A stretch of 64,000 bases of DNA from Acidobacteriota bacterium (lineage in GTDB: Bacteria; Acidobacteriota; Terriglobia; Terriglobales; Acidobacteriaceae). A model generated the notes under the pieces. That model did no database searches. It had not been told where the DNA came from and saw only the letters and a program-made list of their open reading frames with translations. The DNA lies in contig JABBOG010000005.1 of assembly GCA_019351975.1 (NCBI GenBank), positions 1 to 64,000 on the forward strand, read 5' to 3'. Below, piece after piece: positions 1 to 8,208 of the stretch; positions within the stretch are counted from its first letter, which is position 1; each line of letters starts with the position of its first letter. A program made the position numbers and the translations under genes.

Positions 1-819
1 CCCGCCCCCAGCTTCCTCTCCGCACCGCTCCCGCCAACGACACCCGCAGCACCATCGCAATCATCCAGCAGCGCAGCCTCCATCCAGCCGCCCACCCCCC
101 AAACCCCTGTAGCCCCGTCGTCGACCTCCCTTCCCACAGTGGCAGCCCTCTCACTGCCGTCCATTCATAACGCCAAATCTCACGCACCACATCCCGCCGT
201 CTACCATCCCCACATCACCGACGTCTCCCTCGCGATCTTCGCCAACCTGACGGCCACAGACGCCTCCACCACGACCTCCGGCAGCGGATCTTCCCTCATC
301 ACCCAAACGACCTCCCAGACAGCCTCACCCGCAGTCGGCGCGCTCGCATCCTTCCATCAGCAACTGCGTCCGTGGCTCGGGTATCGCATCACCGCCACCT
401 ACTTCCACCCAACCTTTGAATACACCGATAACACATCCACCTCCAACAGCATGTATGAGAGCGGGCTGGGCCTCGTCAACACACAGGTCTATGAGGTCGG
501 TGCAACGTACGTCGTGCAAGGCCCGCATCGCCACCGCCTCACCTCTACCGTCGAGGCCGGTGCCAGCATGCTCGACTTCGCTCCGAATGCAAACCAATCG
601 CAAACCACCTCCATTCGCCCCGCCGCCATCGTCGGCGTCGGCGCAGAGTACGCCCTCACTAAACGCCTCAGCCTGCGCGCCGGATACCGCGCCCAGATCT
701 ACAAAGGCCCAGCCTTCTCCGACACTTACATCGTAGGTGCCGACACCACCAACACCGTCTTCAGCAGCAATCCCATCCTCGGCTTTACCTACCGCCTCGG
801 CAGAGCCAACACGGACTAA
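1..819 (+). CDS. Outer-membrane beta-barrel protein, 5' end outside window
   Basis: The frame is open from the first base, so the gene starts upstream; a GTG at 139 is only an internal candidate. The first ~45 visible residues are Pro/Ser/Ala/Thr-rich and look like a linker. After them come alternating aromatic and hydrophobic strands typical of an 8- to 10-strand outer-membrane barrel, ending in a strand with Phe and Tyr (GFTYRLGRANTD). It shares landmarks with the next gene: a WLGYR/WLGYS strand, an N-x-MYES segment and a LRAGYR/LRAEYR strand followed by YKGP/YKNP. The two are therefore probably tandem paralogs. No catalytic motif is visible; a surface or structural role is inferred. Confidence 0.7.
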   Translation, partial: PAPSFLSAPLPPTTPAAPSQSSSSAASIQPPTPQTPVAPSSTSLPTVAALSLPSIHNAKSHAPHPAVYHPHITDVSLAIFANLTATDASTTTSGSGSSLITQTTSQTASPAVGALASFHQQLRPWLGYRITATYFHPTFEYTDNTSTSNSMYESGLGLVNTQVYEVGATYVVQGPHRHRLTSTVEAGASMLDFAPNANQSQTTSIRPAAIVGVGAEYALTKRLSLRAGYRAQIYKGPAFSDTYIVGADTTNTVFSSNPILGFTYRLGRANTD

Positions 820-887
820 CCCGGCAAGACCCATCACGAGCCTTGCCCCTCACCCCGACGCAAACGCAGCATCACCGGAGACTGTCC

Positions 888-1703
888 TTGAAACCCTTCG
901 CATCACACAACCTTCGCAGCTCAGCTCTCGCGCTCTGCATAACCTCTGCGCTTCTCATCTCCCCCAGCTATGCGCAGACCTCACCACAGCCTACCCAATC
1001 CGCGATCACCTACTGTCCACCCGGCACAGCAAAACAACCCACGACCTCGCGGCCATCCAACCCGCCAGCGTGCGTAGCGAGACCCAAGAAGCCTGACACC
1101 TCCATCTCCCTCGGCGCATTCCCCCAACTCACCATCGACCGCACGCAAGACACCTTCGGCTTCTCGATGCAAGGCACCGCACCCTCTGTGGGCACGCTCG
1201 GCACCTTTCGCCAGACCTTCAGCACCTGGCTCGGCTACTCCGTCAATCTCGGCTACACCCGCGTCTCCGAGCAGTACCGAAACCCCGGTGCCTACTACAC
1301 CTACAGCACCGACGGCCTCTTCACGGTCCAGTCCAACATGTACGAGTCCACCATCGCCTACGTCGCCCACACCCCCATCAACAAGCGCTTCTCGCTCTTC
1401 GGTGACATCGGCCCCGGCCTGCTCACTTTCCTCCCCGTTCATCGCGGCGCTACCGCCATCGATTACACCCCATACCACCTCGCCATGGGCGTACCCGGAG
1501 TCCAATTCCGCCCCGCGGGCGTCGCCGGCTCTGGCTTCGATCTCACCCTCAGCCGCCGCTTCGCCCTGCGCGCCGAGTATCGCGGACTCCTCTACAAAAA
1601 CCCCGACTTCCAGACCGGCTACAACCTCTACTCCAAGCAGCTCACCCTCACCAGCGAACCCACCCTCAGCATCCTCTACCACTTCTACGCAACAAAACCC
1701 TAA
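888..1703 (+). CDS. Outer-membrane beta-barrel protein (paralog of preceding gene)
   Basis: I start this at TTG 888 because GGAG lies seven bases upstream (877-880) and the first residues then form a signal peptide ending near PSYAQ. The open frame extends to a TTG at 843, but that would put the signal peptide internally. The mature part has a Pro-rich linker and then repeated amphipathic strands: WLGYSVNLGYTR, SNMYESTIAYV, LRAEYRGLLYKNPDF, and a terminal strand ILYHFYATKP. This is the pattern of a small outer-membrane porin-like or OmpA-like barrel. It lies 68 bases after the upstream paralog on the same strand, so the two are probably co-transcribed. Function is unknown. Confidence 0.72.
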   Translation: MKPFASHNLRSSALALCITSALLISPSYAQTSPQPTQSAITYCPPGTAKQPTTSRPSNPPACVARPKKPDTSISLGAFPQLTIDRTQDTFGFSMQGTAPSVGTLGTFRQTFSTWLGYSVNLGYTRVSEQYRNPGAYYTYSTDGLFTVQSNMYESTIAYVAHTPINKRFSLFGDIGPGLLTFLPVHRGATAIDYTPYHLAMGVPGVQFRPAGVAGSGFDLTLSRRFALRAEYRGLLYKNPDFQTGYNLYSKQLTLTSEPTLSILYHFYATKP

Positions 1704-1741
1704 AGCGCGTGTCCGAACCTTGAACGAACGCAATTACCTCG

Positions 1742-2551
1742 ATGCACGATAGAGGAGGCCCGACCCAACCTATGCAGAACGCCAATCCCGCACCCATGGT
1801 CTATCCGCGCTACGTCAGCTCCTGGTGCATGTCCAGGAAAAAGCGCTGCTTCGATCTCGCCGCCAGCCTCTCCGCGCTCGCCCTGCTCTCCCCGCTCATG
1901 CTCCTCATCGCCTGCCTCATCAAGCTCACCTCGAAGGGCCCAGCCCTCTTCCGTCAGCAGCGAATCGGCCTGCACCAGCAGCCCTTCGTCATCCTCAAGT
2001 TCCGCACCATGAAGCACTTCACTTCAGCCACTTCCAGCGGCCCGTCCGTCACCCGCCACGGCGATCCACGCATCACCCCCCTCGGCAGCCTTCTTCGCCG
2101 CCTCAAGCTCGACGAACTCCCCCAACTCATCAACGTCGCACGCGGCGAGATGAGCTTCGTCGGCCCACGCCCCAAGCTCCCCCAGCATGAAAACCTCTGC
2201 ATGCTCTGCCGCCCCGGCATCACCGGCGCAGCCACCGCCCAGTTCTCCGACGAGGAGACCCGCCTCGCCTCCATCCCGCCCGAACTCACCGAGCACCACG
2301 TCACCTCCGTCCTCAACCCCCAGAAGTGCCGCATCGACGCCCACTACATCGAAACCGCACGCCTGCGCACCGACCTCAGCATCCTCGCCTCCACCCTCTT
2401 CAAGCTCAGCATCGAACCCGCACGCATCCCTCGCCTAGCCCGCACCACCCCGCGCGCAATCCACGCCGCCAGGTTCCGCCCCACCTCCGCTGCACGACGC
2501 ACCACACGGTCCAGCCCAAAGAAAAAGGCCCCGGCGCGCGCCGAAGCCTAA
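1742..2551 (+). CDS. Bacterial sugar transferase (undecaprenyl-phosphate sugar-1-phosphate transferase family)
   Basis: This enzyme type moves a sugar-1-phosphate from a nucleotide sugar onto undecaprenyl phosphate at the inner membrane, the first step of exopolysaccharide, O-antigen or glycan assembly. The PF02397-type core is clear: KRCFDLAASLSALALLSP with a membrane re-entrant helix near residues 35-60, then FRQQRIGL and ILKFRTMK, then LRRLKLDELPQLINV and GEMSFVGPRP. It lacks the four-helix N-terminal membrane domain of WbaP, so it is the short PglC-like form, with an added basic C-terminal tail. ATG 1742 is the longest start; ATG 1772, with a GAGGAGG about 14 bases upstream, is an alternative. 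The stop codon TAA is the first unit of a heptamer repeat. No other polysaccharide gene is adjacent. Confidence 0.88.
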   Translation: MHDRGGPTQPMQNANPAPMVYPRYVSSWCMSRKKRCFDLAASLSALALLSPLMLLIACLIKLTSKGPALFRQQRIGLHQQPFVILKFRTMKHFTSATSSGPSVTRHGDPRITPLGSLLRRLKLDELPQLINVARGEMSFVGPRPKLPQHENLCMLCRPGITGAATAQFSDEETRLASIPPELTEHHVTSVLNPQKCRIDAHYIETARLRTDLSILASTLFKLSIEPARIPRLARTTPRAIHAARFRPTSAARRTTRSSPKKKAPARAEA

Positions 2552-2584
2552 TCCCTAATCCCTAATCCCTAATCCCTAATCCCT
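2549..2584 (+). repeat. Tandem heptamer TAATCCC, five copies
   Basis: Five perfect head-to-tail copies of TAATCCC run from the stop codon of the sugar transferase to the 3' end of the convergent GvpL/F gene. The first TAA is the transferase stop. The same heptamer and close variants recur in both orientations at 20164-20267. Confidence 0.95.
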
Positions 2585-2588
2585 GCCT

Positions 2589-3338
2589 TTAAGCATGTCC
2601 CCGCTGCTCACGATGCACAAAGTGATACGGCGGCCACGGCCCCGAAAGCTGCATCGCGCAGTCCTTCAACTCTGCCGTCGCCGTGCTGTACTTGTTCTGG
2701 TACCGCTCCACCGTCTTCTTGTCCACCAGGTGCGCTATATCCAGCAGCATCTTCCCCGAGTCCATTCGTTTGCACGAAATCTCCTCCGCCACCGGCAAAA
2801 ACATCCTGTGCATCTGCAACGACAGCGCCCGCGCCCTTGCCTGCCGCTCTCTCTGCCGCGTCGCCGACTCCCTCAGGTGCGACAGATACTCCTGTCCCGC
2901 CGCCTGAAACGTATGCCCTACGCCCTTCGTCTCCGGGCAGATATCGTCCACCACGACCTTCAAGTGCATCTCCGCCATCCCCCGCAGACGCTCCACGTTC
3001 GCCATAAAATGCCTCTGGTTCGATCGCACCGACCGCCGCAGCGCATCATCATCCTCAAACGTCGTTCCAAACCGGAACGGCAACACCGTCGACTTCGCAA
3101 AGCACCCCGAAATCACCCTCGCATGGTCCCTCGCCGCCACCTGCGCCTCAGCCGTCTGTATCCGCTCCGCCTCGTCCCGCAGATGCTCCGACACCACCAC
3201 CGCCAGCTCCGCCGCAGGAAACAGGAACGTCTGGTTCCCAAACAGCCCCGTCACGCCCGTCAATGGCATCGGTCTCCGGTGCCGCCCTAACTCCTCAAAT
3301 GCGCTTCTCTCCGTAATGCAGTACGCGTACCAAGCCAT
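2589..3338 (-). CDS. GvpL/GvpF family protein (orphan)
   Basis: The protein matches the gas-vesicle GvpL/GvpF family: the opening MAWYAYCITE, the central VLPFRFGTTFEDDDAL, a long Arg-rich helical middle, and the ending LSGPWPPYHFV. GvpF and GvpL are accessory proteins of gas-vesicle assembly and form a ferredoxin-like plus coiled-coil fold. The ATG at 3338 is chosen because TTGAGGAG lies about ten bases upstream; the open frame reaches a TTG at 3356 that is part of that ribosome-binding site. No GvpA shell gene or any other gvp gene is in the window, so a gas-vesicle function cannot be assumed. About 249 residues, a normal length. Confidence 0.87.
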   Translation of the reverse strand: MAWYAYCITERSAFEELGRHRRPMPLTGVTGLFGNQTFLFPAAELAVVVSEHLRDEAERIQTAEAQVAARDHARVISGCFAKSTVLPFRFGTTFEDDDALRRSVRSNQRHFMANVERLRGMAEMHLKVVVDDICPETKGVGHTFQAAGQEYLSHLRESATRQRERQARARALSLQMHRMFLPVAEEISCKRMDSGKMLLDIAHLVDKKTVERYQNKYSTATAELKDCAMQLSGPWPPYHFVHREQRGHA

Positions 3339-3641
3339 GGCGTTTGAACTCCTCAAAGATGTCTCTCGCCGCTGATTGGCTGCCGTCCTCGGCTGCCGTG
3401 CCCAATCATCCGGTTCCCTGCCATCGTTCCTTGCGCAGCCGCGATTTCACCGCAGCCCAGCCCAGCTAAGTCCTTCCAAACAAATATCTCTTATCCGAGC
3501 CGTGCCCGATACTATGCCCACTACAACACAATTGGCAACACCTATCTTTCACTGCCAAAAAGCACCTCGCTCCACCCGGCCATGCAGCGTCTCCAAACCC
3601 CAAACTCACCCACCCCGCCCTATCCCTGCTAAACTGAAACA
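3339..3641. other. Intergenic region between divergent genes
   Basis: This ~300-base stretch must hold the promoters of the GvpL/F gene (leftward) and the TPR gene (rightward). I see no RNA gene or strong inverted repeat. Open frames crossing it have no credible start signal or family resemblance. Confidence 0.5.
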
Positions 3642-4457
3642 ATGCTTGGGCGGTGGGCTCCGGCAACCATCTCGCAGCCTCAGAAGGACGGATCGTTCGT
3701 GGACAACGCAACCAATCGCAGCTTCAAAAAGCAGGACCAGTTTCTAGAGCTCACCAACACCGGCGCAAGCTGGGCCGAAGAGAACCGCCAGAAGGCCATC
3801 GTCACCGGCGTCATCGCCGTCGTTCTCATCCTCGTCCTGGTCGGCGGCTACACCTTGTTCCAGAGCCGCTCCAACGCCGCCGACACCGCCTTCGGTGCCG
3901 CCATGGAGACCTACCAGACCCCCCTCGCCAACGCCGCACAGCCCACGCCCCCCGGCATGAAGACCTTTCCCGACTCCAAAGCACGCGCCGCCGCCGCCAA
4001 CGCTGAGTTCAAGCAGGTCGCCGACAAGTACGGCTGGACCACCTCCGGCAAACTCGCCGAGTACTTCGTCGGCCTCACCTACACCGACGAAGGCCAGACC
4101 GGCCCCGCCCACGAAGCCCTTGAAAAGGTCGCCGGCAGCTGGAGCCGCGGCATCTCCGCCCTCGGCAAATCCGCCCTCGCCGCCCTCGACGCACAGTCCG
4201 GCCAGAACGCTCAGGCCGTCGACCTCTATGACCAGCTCGCCAAAGGCAACGCCACCACCGTCCCCCCGGCCCTCGCCCAGCTCCAGCTCGCCGAGCTCTA
4301 TCAGTCCGAAGGCAACACCGATAAAGCCCGCCAGATCTTCGCCGAAGTCAAAGACAAGGACAAGGACGCCAAAGGCAAGCCCGGCGCAGCCTCCGAGATC
4401 GCCAACGAAAAGCTCAACCCGCGCCCCACAAGCGCTCCCGGCCTCTCTCCGCAGTAG
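3642..4457 (+). CDS. Single-pass membrane protein with TPR-like periplasmic domain (YfgM-like)
   Basis: After a short cytoplasmic N-terminus there is one membrane helix near residues 52-72 (VTGVIAVVLILVLVGGYTLF). A long soluble helical part follows, with tetratricopeptide-like pairs (ALGKSALAALDAQSGQNAQA, LAQLQLAELYQSEGNTDKAR). This is the layout of YfgM/PF09976-type proteins, which attach to Sec or cell-envelope complexes. The start is uncertain: ATG 3642 gives the longest form, but a GTG at about residue 20 (FVDNATNR) would also suit. The tail is Lys/Asp then Pro-rich. Function is inferred from architecture only. Confidence 0.7.
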   Translation: MLGRWAPATISQPQKDGSFVDNATNRSFKKQDQFLELTNTGASWAEENRQKAIVTGVIAVVLILVLVGGYTLFQSRSNAADTAFGAAMETYQTPLANAAQPTPPGMKTFPDSKARAAAANAEFKQVADKYGWTTSGKLAEYFVGLTYTDEGQTGPAHEALEKVAGSWSRGISALGKSALAALDAQSGQNAQAVDLYDQLAKGNATTVPPALAQLQLAELYQSEGNTDKARQIFAEVKDKDKDAKGKPGAASEIANEKLNPRPTSAPGLSPQ

Positions 4458-4756
4458 CTCGCACCGCTACCGTCGCACCGACAACCAGCACCTCGCAAAC
4501 GCCGTCGCAGACAAAATCTCGTCACGCCAAGCTCAATCTGTCACGCTGGCTTGACTCTGTCATCCTGAGCTGCGTTTGGCGCGGCTCCTCGCGCCAAACG
4601 CAGCCGAAGGACACCGAAGAACCCCACCCCGCCACACCCGCCCGCCCCTTTCTCACAACAACCTCGACCGCTTCAAACCCTGACCCGAAGCGTTCCAGCA
4701 GCCACCCGCCATCAGCAGGCGTCCATTCCAGCCTTTCCCCCGTCTCACCTTTACGC
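4458..4756. other. Non-coding region carrying a dispersed repeat
   Basis: About 300 bases with no credible gene. It contains a perfect long hairpin (4569-4604) set in a GTCATCCTGAGC...CGAAGGAC...GAAGAACCCC context. That context resembles repeats scattered between genes in acidobacterial genomes; a similar GTCATCTTGAGC string occurs near 22969. The hairpin may also end transcription of the TPR gene, but no T-run follows it. Confidence 0.6.
4569..4604 (+). repeat. Perfect 15-bp inverted repeat, 6-base loop
   Basis: Arms at 4569-4583 and 4590-4604 are exact reverse complements (GCTGCGTTTGGCGCG) around a GCTCCT loop. It is probably a member of a dispersed repeat family that could work as a transcript-stabilising or terminating hairpin. 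Confidence 0.85.
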
Positions 4757-5293
4757 ATGAAGATTCACGTCGCCGCAGCAGCGCTCTCTGTCTCCCTCGC
4801 TCTCCCCGCACAAACCCCCGCGCCCGCCACCATTCCTGCTTCGTCCGGCACCGCGCTCGACGGCCAAACCCTCACCATTCCCAGCGGCCTCACCGCCCCC
4901 GCCAACATCCTCATCCTCGGCTTCACGCGCAGCTCCTCCGACGCCACCACCGCCTGGGAGAAACCCACCCGCATCTCCCTCGCCTCCCCCACCATCCACT
5001 ACCTCGACATCGCCTTCATCCAGGACGCACCCTCCTTCATCCGCCCGCTCATCGTCCGCAGCCTGAAAAAAGTCGTTCCCGATCCCGTCAAACCGCAGTT
5101 CATCCCTCTCACCGCGCAAGAGTCAGCCTGGAAGCAGACCGTCGGCTTCTCCCCCCAAGATCCCGACGCCGCCTACGTCCTCCTCGTCGACCGCTCCGGC
5201 CACGTCCGCTGGCAGACCCACGAGTCCTTCTCCACCGACCGCTTCAATCAGCTCGCCGCCGCCGCCCGCCAACTCGCAGCCTCCGGAAAGTAG
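4757..5293 (+). CDS. Exported thioredoxin-fold-like (ATP10-like) protein without cysteines
   Basis: A signal peptide of about 19 residues ends near LPAQ. The mature part begins with a DGQTLTIPSGL strand and ILILGFTRSSSDATTAWEK, the position where thioredoxin-like proteins carry their active site. It ends with AYVLLVDRSGHVRWQTHE, which resembles the last strands of thioredoxin-fold proteins of the ATP10/AhpC-TSA type. There is no cysteine anywhere, so a redox role is excluded; an assembly-factor-like role is possible. The family assignment is tentative. No operon partner overlaps it. Confidence 0.55.
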   Translation: MKIHVAAAALSVSLALPAQTPAPATIPASSGTALDGQTLTIPSGLTAPANILILGFTRSSSDATTAWEKPTRISLASPTIHYLDIAFIQDAPSFIRPLIVRSLKKVVPDPVKPQFIPLTAQESAWKQTVGFSPQDPDAAYVLLVDRSGHVRWQTHESFSTDRFNQLAAAARQLAASGK

Positions 5294-5365
5294 CTCCCGA
5301 CCACGAAACCCCGCCGCAAGTCCACTAAGCCCGCGCGCATATCCCTCAGCGCACACCAAACGTGT

Positions 5366-6358
5366 CTATTTAATGTCCACCGGCGATCCACCAAGCTGCG
5401 CCATCGTCGTCCGCAGATACTTGTGCGGGTTCACTGCGATCCCGCGCACCTGAACCTCATAGTGCAGATGCGACCCTGTTACGCGCCCGCTATGTCCAAC
5501 GAACCCAATCACTTCGCCCTTCACTACCGTCTGACCTTCCACCACGTTATAGCCCTGCAGATGCCCATACAGCGTCTCGATCCCATTCCCATGGTCAATC
5601 TCGATCTCGCGCCCGTATCCATTGCCCATCCCCACCTTCACCACCCGCCCCCCAGCTGGTGCATGCACCGGCGTTCCATCCTTTCCGCCAATGTCCACAC
5701 CCTTGTGAAACTCCCCGTCCCCATTGCCTAAAACCGGATCTTCGCGCTCTCCAAACCCGCTATTGATCGGCCCCATAATCGGCCACATATCCGGCACATT
5801 CACGCCCGCCGCCATATCAAATGACGCAAAATCCCCCAGCGCGCTCCGCACCCCAAGGTTGGGATCCACTCGCTGCTGTAGCGCAAGTCCTTCATTTGCA
5901 GTAGCTTTCAGCGCATAGAACGTATCCAGAGACTTGTAGTAGCTTGCATCGGTCAGCCCAGCCGAATCGTCCTTCAGCGGCGCCTTCGCCGTCTCCACCG
6001 CCGCCGTCGCTCCCCTTCGCGATCCATGGATGTGCGTCAGCTTGCCGGCCGTAAGTCCATAAATTGCAGACACTTCGCTCGCCAGCGACCCCAGACTCGC
6101 CGCCTGCACATCCTTCTCGTGGACCTTTTTCTCCAGCCCCGCATAGTCCTTGCGCGTCATCGCCAGCTGGTCCCGCATACTGTTCACAGATTCAGCCTTC
6201 ACCAGCATCCGCGAGTACGACCCAGCCATACCCGCAAACGTGAACAGACCCATCACTGCGGCCGCCACAAACGCGTACGCATAGCCCATCGGTATCCCCG
6301 TGCGCTCGATCGCCCCGTTATCATCCTCAGTTACATAAACAATGTAGCGCTTGCGCAA
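5366..6358 (-). CDS. M23 family metallopeptidase (LytM domain), membrane-anchored
   Basis: The protein has a short cytoplasmic start (MRKRYIVYVTEDD), one membrane helix near residues 26-46 and a coiled-coil stretch (about 50-100). A C-terminal LytM/M23 domain follows from about residue 195. Zinc-site motifs are intact: HKGVDIGG near residue 218 and HLHYEV near residue 298, with the NGYGREIEIDHGNG and YGHL strands between them. Such proteins cut peptidoglycan cross-bridges or act as regulators of cell-wall enzymes. The start is a TTG with GAGAG a few bases upstream. It is divergent from thiL. Confidence 0.9.
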   Translation of the reverse strand: MRKRYIVYVTEDDNGAIERTGIPMGYAYAFVAAAVMGLFTFAGMAGSYSRMLVKAESVNSMRDQLAMTRKDYAGLEKKVHEKDVQAASLGSLASEVSAIYGLTAGKLTHIHGSRRGATAAVETAKAPLKDDSAGLTDASYYKSLDTFYALKATANEGLALQQRVDPNLGVRSALGDFASFDMAAGVNVPDMWPIMGPINSGFGEREDPVLGNGDGEFHKGVDIGGKDGTPVHAPAGGRVVKVGMGNGYGREIEIDHGNGIETLYGHLQGYNVVEGQTVVKGEVIGFVGHSGRVTGSHLHYEVQVRGIAVNPHKYLRTTMAQLGGSPVDIK

Positions 6359-6589
6359 ATCAAATCTCTCGTTTTCTCAACTGTTTGCTCGTACCAGCCC
6401 GCATCGAACAGGGCTTTCCCTAGAAAATGCCGACCTTCGACACGAGGTTGTATCGACTGCAGCGTTCATCCCGGGCCGGACGCGATCGGCGTCTCTCCAA
6501 CCCTGCCTCAATGTTAACGGACTGTGTTCCCCACAGCAAGCTTTTCCGCATCTATTCTTTGTCCGGCGCGGCAAGTTACTCTGGAATCT

Positions 6590-7618
6590 GTGCCTTCCCC
6601 CGCGCACCCTCGCACCCCACCAAAGCTCCTCGGCGAACGCCGCCTGATCGAGCTCATCCGCACCCGCGCCAGCAAAACCAGCTCCGCAGCCGTCCAACTC
6701 GGCATCGGCGACGACTGCGCCATCCTCAAGACTCTCCCCGGCCACGAACTCCTCGTCACCACCGACTTCTCCCTGGAAGGCCGCCACTTTCGCCGCGACT
6801 GGCACAGCTCCGCCTCCGTCGGCCATCGCACCCTCGCCCGTGGTCTCAGCGACCTCGCCGCCATGGGCGCAACCCCCATCGCCGCCTTCCTCTCCCTTGC
6901 GCTGCCTCGCTCTGCATCCCATAACTCCCACTGGATCAACAACTTTCTCGACGGCCTCCTGAGCCTCGCACGCACCTACAAACTCCCGCTCGCAGGCGGC
7001 GACACCTCCGAATCACCCTCCGAGCACATCCTCGCCGACATCCTCCTCCTCGGATCCGCACCCGCTGGCCGCGCTCTCCGTAGGTCCGGCTGCCAGCCCG
7101 GCGACCTCCTCTACTGCACCGGGTCTCTCGGCGGTGCCGCCGCCGAACTCTCCGCGCTCGCCGCCGCTCCGCTCCAGTTCCGTCGCGCGCAACCCACCGG
7201 CGACCACCCCCATCTCTTCCCGCAGCCGCGCCTCGCCGTCGGATCCGCACTCCTTCGCCGCCGCCTCGCAACCGCCTGCATCGACATCAGCGACGGCCTC
7301 TCCACCGATCTCTCCCACCTCTGCACCGCCTCCAGCGTCGCAGCCGAACTCGACACCGCCAGCCTCCCCATCCATCCGCTTGCCCAGCGCCTCACTCCCG
7401 ACGCCGCCCTTCGGGCAGCACTCCACGGCGGTGAAGACTACGAACTCCTCTTCACCGCACCCGCATCCATCAGGCTCCCACGCTCCATCGCAAACGTCCG
7501 CATCACACCGATCGGCCGCATTCTGCCCGCACGCAAATCTCGCCCGCAGATCACCCTTTTCGGCCCGGACGGCCATCGCTCCGCACTTGCGCCGCAAGGC
7601 TGGGAACACCTCGCATGA
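6590..7618 (+). CDS. thiL: Thiamine-monophosphate kinase
   Basis: ThiL phosphorylates thiamine monophosphate to thiamine diphosphate, the active cofactor. Family motifs are plain: GERRLIELI at the start, GIGDDCAIL, TTDFSLEGRHFRRDW, VGHRTLARGLSDLAAMGATP, LAGGDTS, DISDGLSTDL and GGEDYELLFT. I place the start at GTG 6590 because it precedes the conserved region by about 14 residues; the open frame reaches an earlier ATG at 6524, and neither has a strong ribosome-binding site. Its stop overlaps the next gene (ATGA), so the two are translationally coupled. Confidence 0.93.
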   Translation: MPSPAHPRTPPKLLGERRLIELIRTRASKTSSAAVQLGIGDDCAILKTLPGHELLVTTDFSLEGRHFRRDWHSSASVGHRTLARGLSDLAAMGATPIAAFLSLALPRSASHNSHWINNFLDGLLSLARTYKLPLAGGDTSESPSEHILADILLLGSAPAGRALRRSGCQPGDLLYCTGSLGGAAAELSALAAAPLQFRRAQPTGDHPHLFPQPRLAVGSALLRRRLATACIDISDGLSTDLSHLCTASSVAAELDTASLPIHPLAQRLTPDAALRAALHGGEDYELLFTAPASIRLPRSIANVRITPIGRILPARKSRPQITLFGPDGHRSALAPQGWEHLA

Positions 7619-8208
7619 CCGCCACGCCCCCAACCCAGCAGTCCACCTTCCCGCAGACCTGGCGCGCGCGTATCCTCACCTCGCCGCCGCTCATCGCTCC
7701 CGCCCGCCAGTTCGTCTATCCGCTCTACGTCCCCGGCGAAGACGACGCCATGGGCCGCGGCGCTCTCCTGCTCGACATCAAACCCGCCAACGCCCCCAAC
7801 TTCCTGGCGACTTGCGCCCTCGGCTTCCGCGACCCCACCCTCCCCACCGGCATCTTCCCCTGCCCGCGCCCCGACGACATCCTCGCCGTCGCCGGCGGTT
7901 ACGCCTATCTCATCGACACCCTCGCGCCCGAGCGCTGCCTCCACCTGCCCGTCCGTCCTACCACGCAGGTCCTCTCCGCCCCATCCGCAGACGTCATCCT
8001 CCTCGCTGGCTTCCACAACGTCATCGCCATCGACGCCACCGGCCTGCGCTGGCAATCTGCCCGCCTCAGCTGGGAGGGTGTCACCCTGACCGAAGTCCGC
8101 GACGGCCATCTCCACGGCACCGGATGGGACCTCCACACCGACCGCGAACTCCCCTTCACTCTCGACGTCACCACCGGCCACCACACCGGTGGCGGCTTCC
8201 AGCTTTAG
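7615..8208 (+). CDS. Conserved-looking hypothetical protein coupled to thiL
   Basis: This 197-residue protein starts inside the thiL stop codon (ATGA at 7615-7618). It has no signal peptide or membrane helix. Regular beta-type patterns such as DDILAVAGGYAYLIDT, DVILLAGFHNVIAIDATG and DGHLHGTGWDL resemble turns of a WD/propeller-like fold, though it is too short for a full propeller. I do not recognise a family. Its 3' end overlaps by four bases the stop of the convergent rsmD gene. Confidence 0.7.
   Translation: MTATPPTQQSTFPQTWRARILTSPPLIAPARQFVYPLYVPGEDDAMGRGALLLDIKPANAPNFLATCALGFRDPTLPTGIFPCPRPDDILAVAGGYAYLIDTLAPERCLHLPVRPTTQVLSAPSADVILLAGFHNVIAIDATGLRWQSARLSWEGVTLTEVRDGHLHGTGWDLHTDRELPFTLDVTTGHHTGGGFQL

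Noticed and set aside
3376-3747. A 123-codon open frame before the TPR gene
   Set aside because: It runs into the TPR gene in another frame, has no ribosome-binding site and its product is Ser/Pro/Arg-rich without resemblance to a family.
4757-5293. Calling this a TlpA/ResA thiol-disulfide oxidoreductase
   Set aside because: The fold resembles thioredoxin but the protein contains no cysteine.
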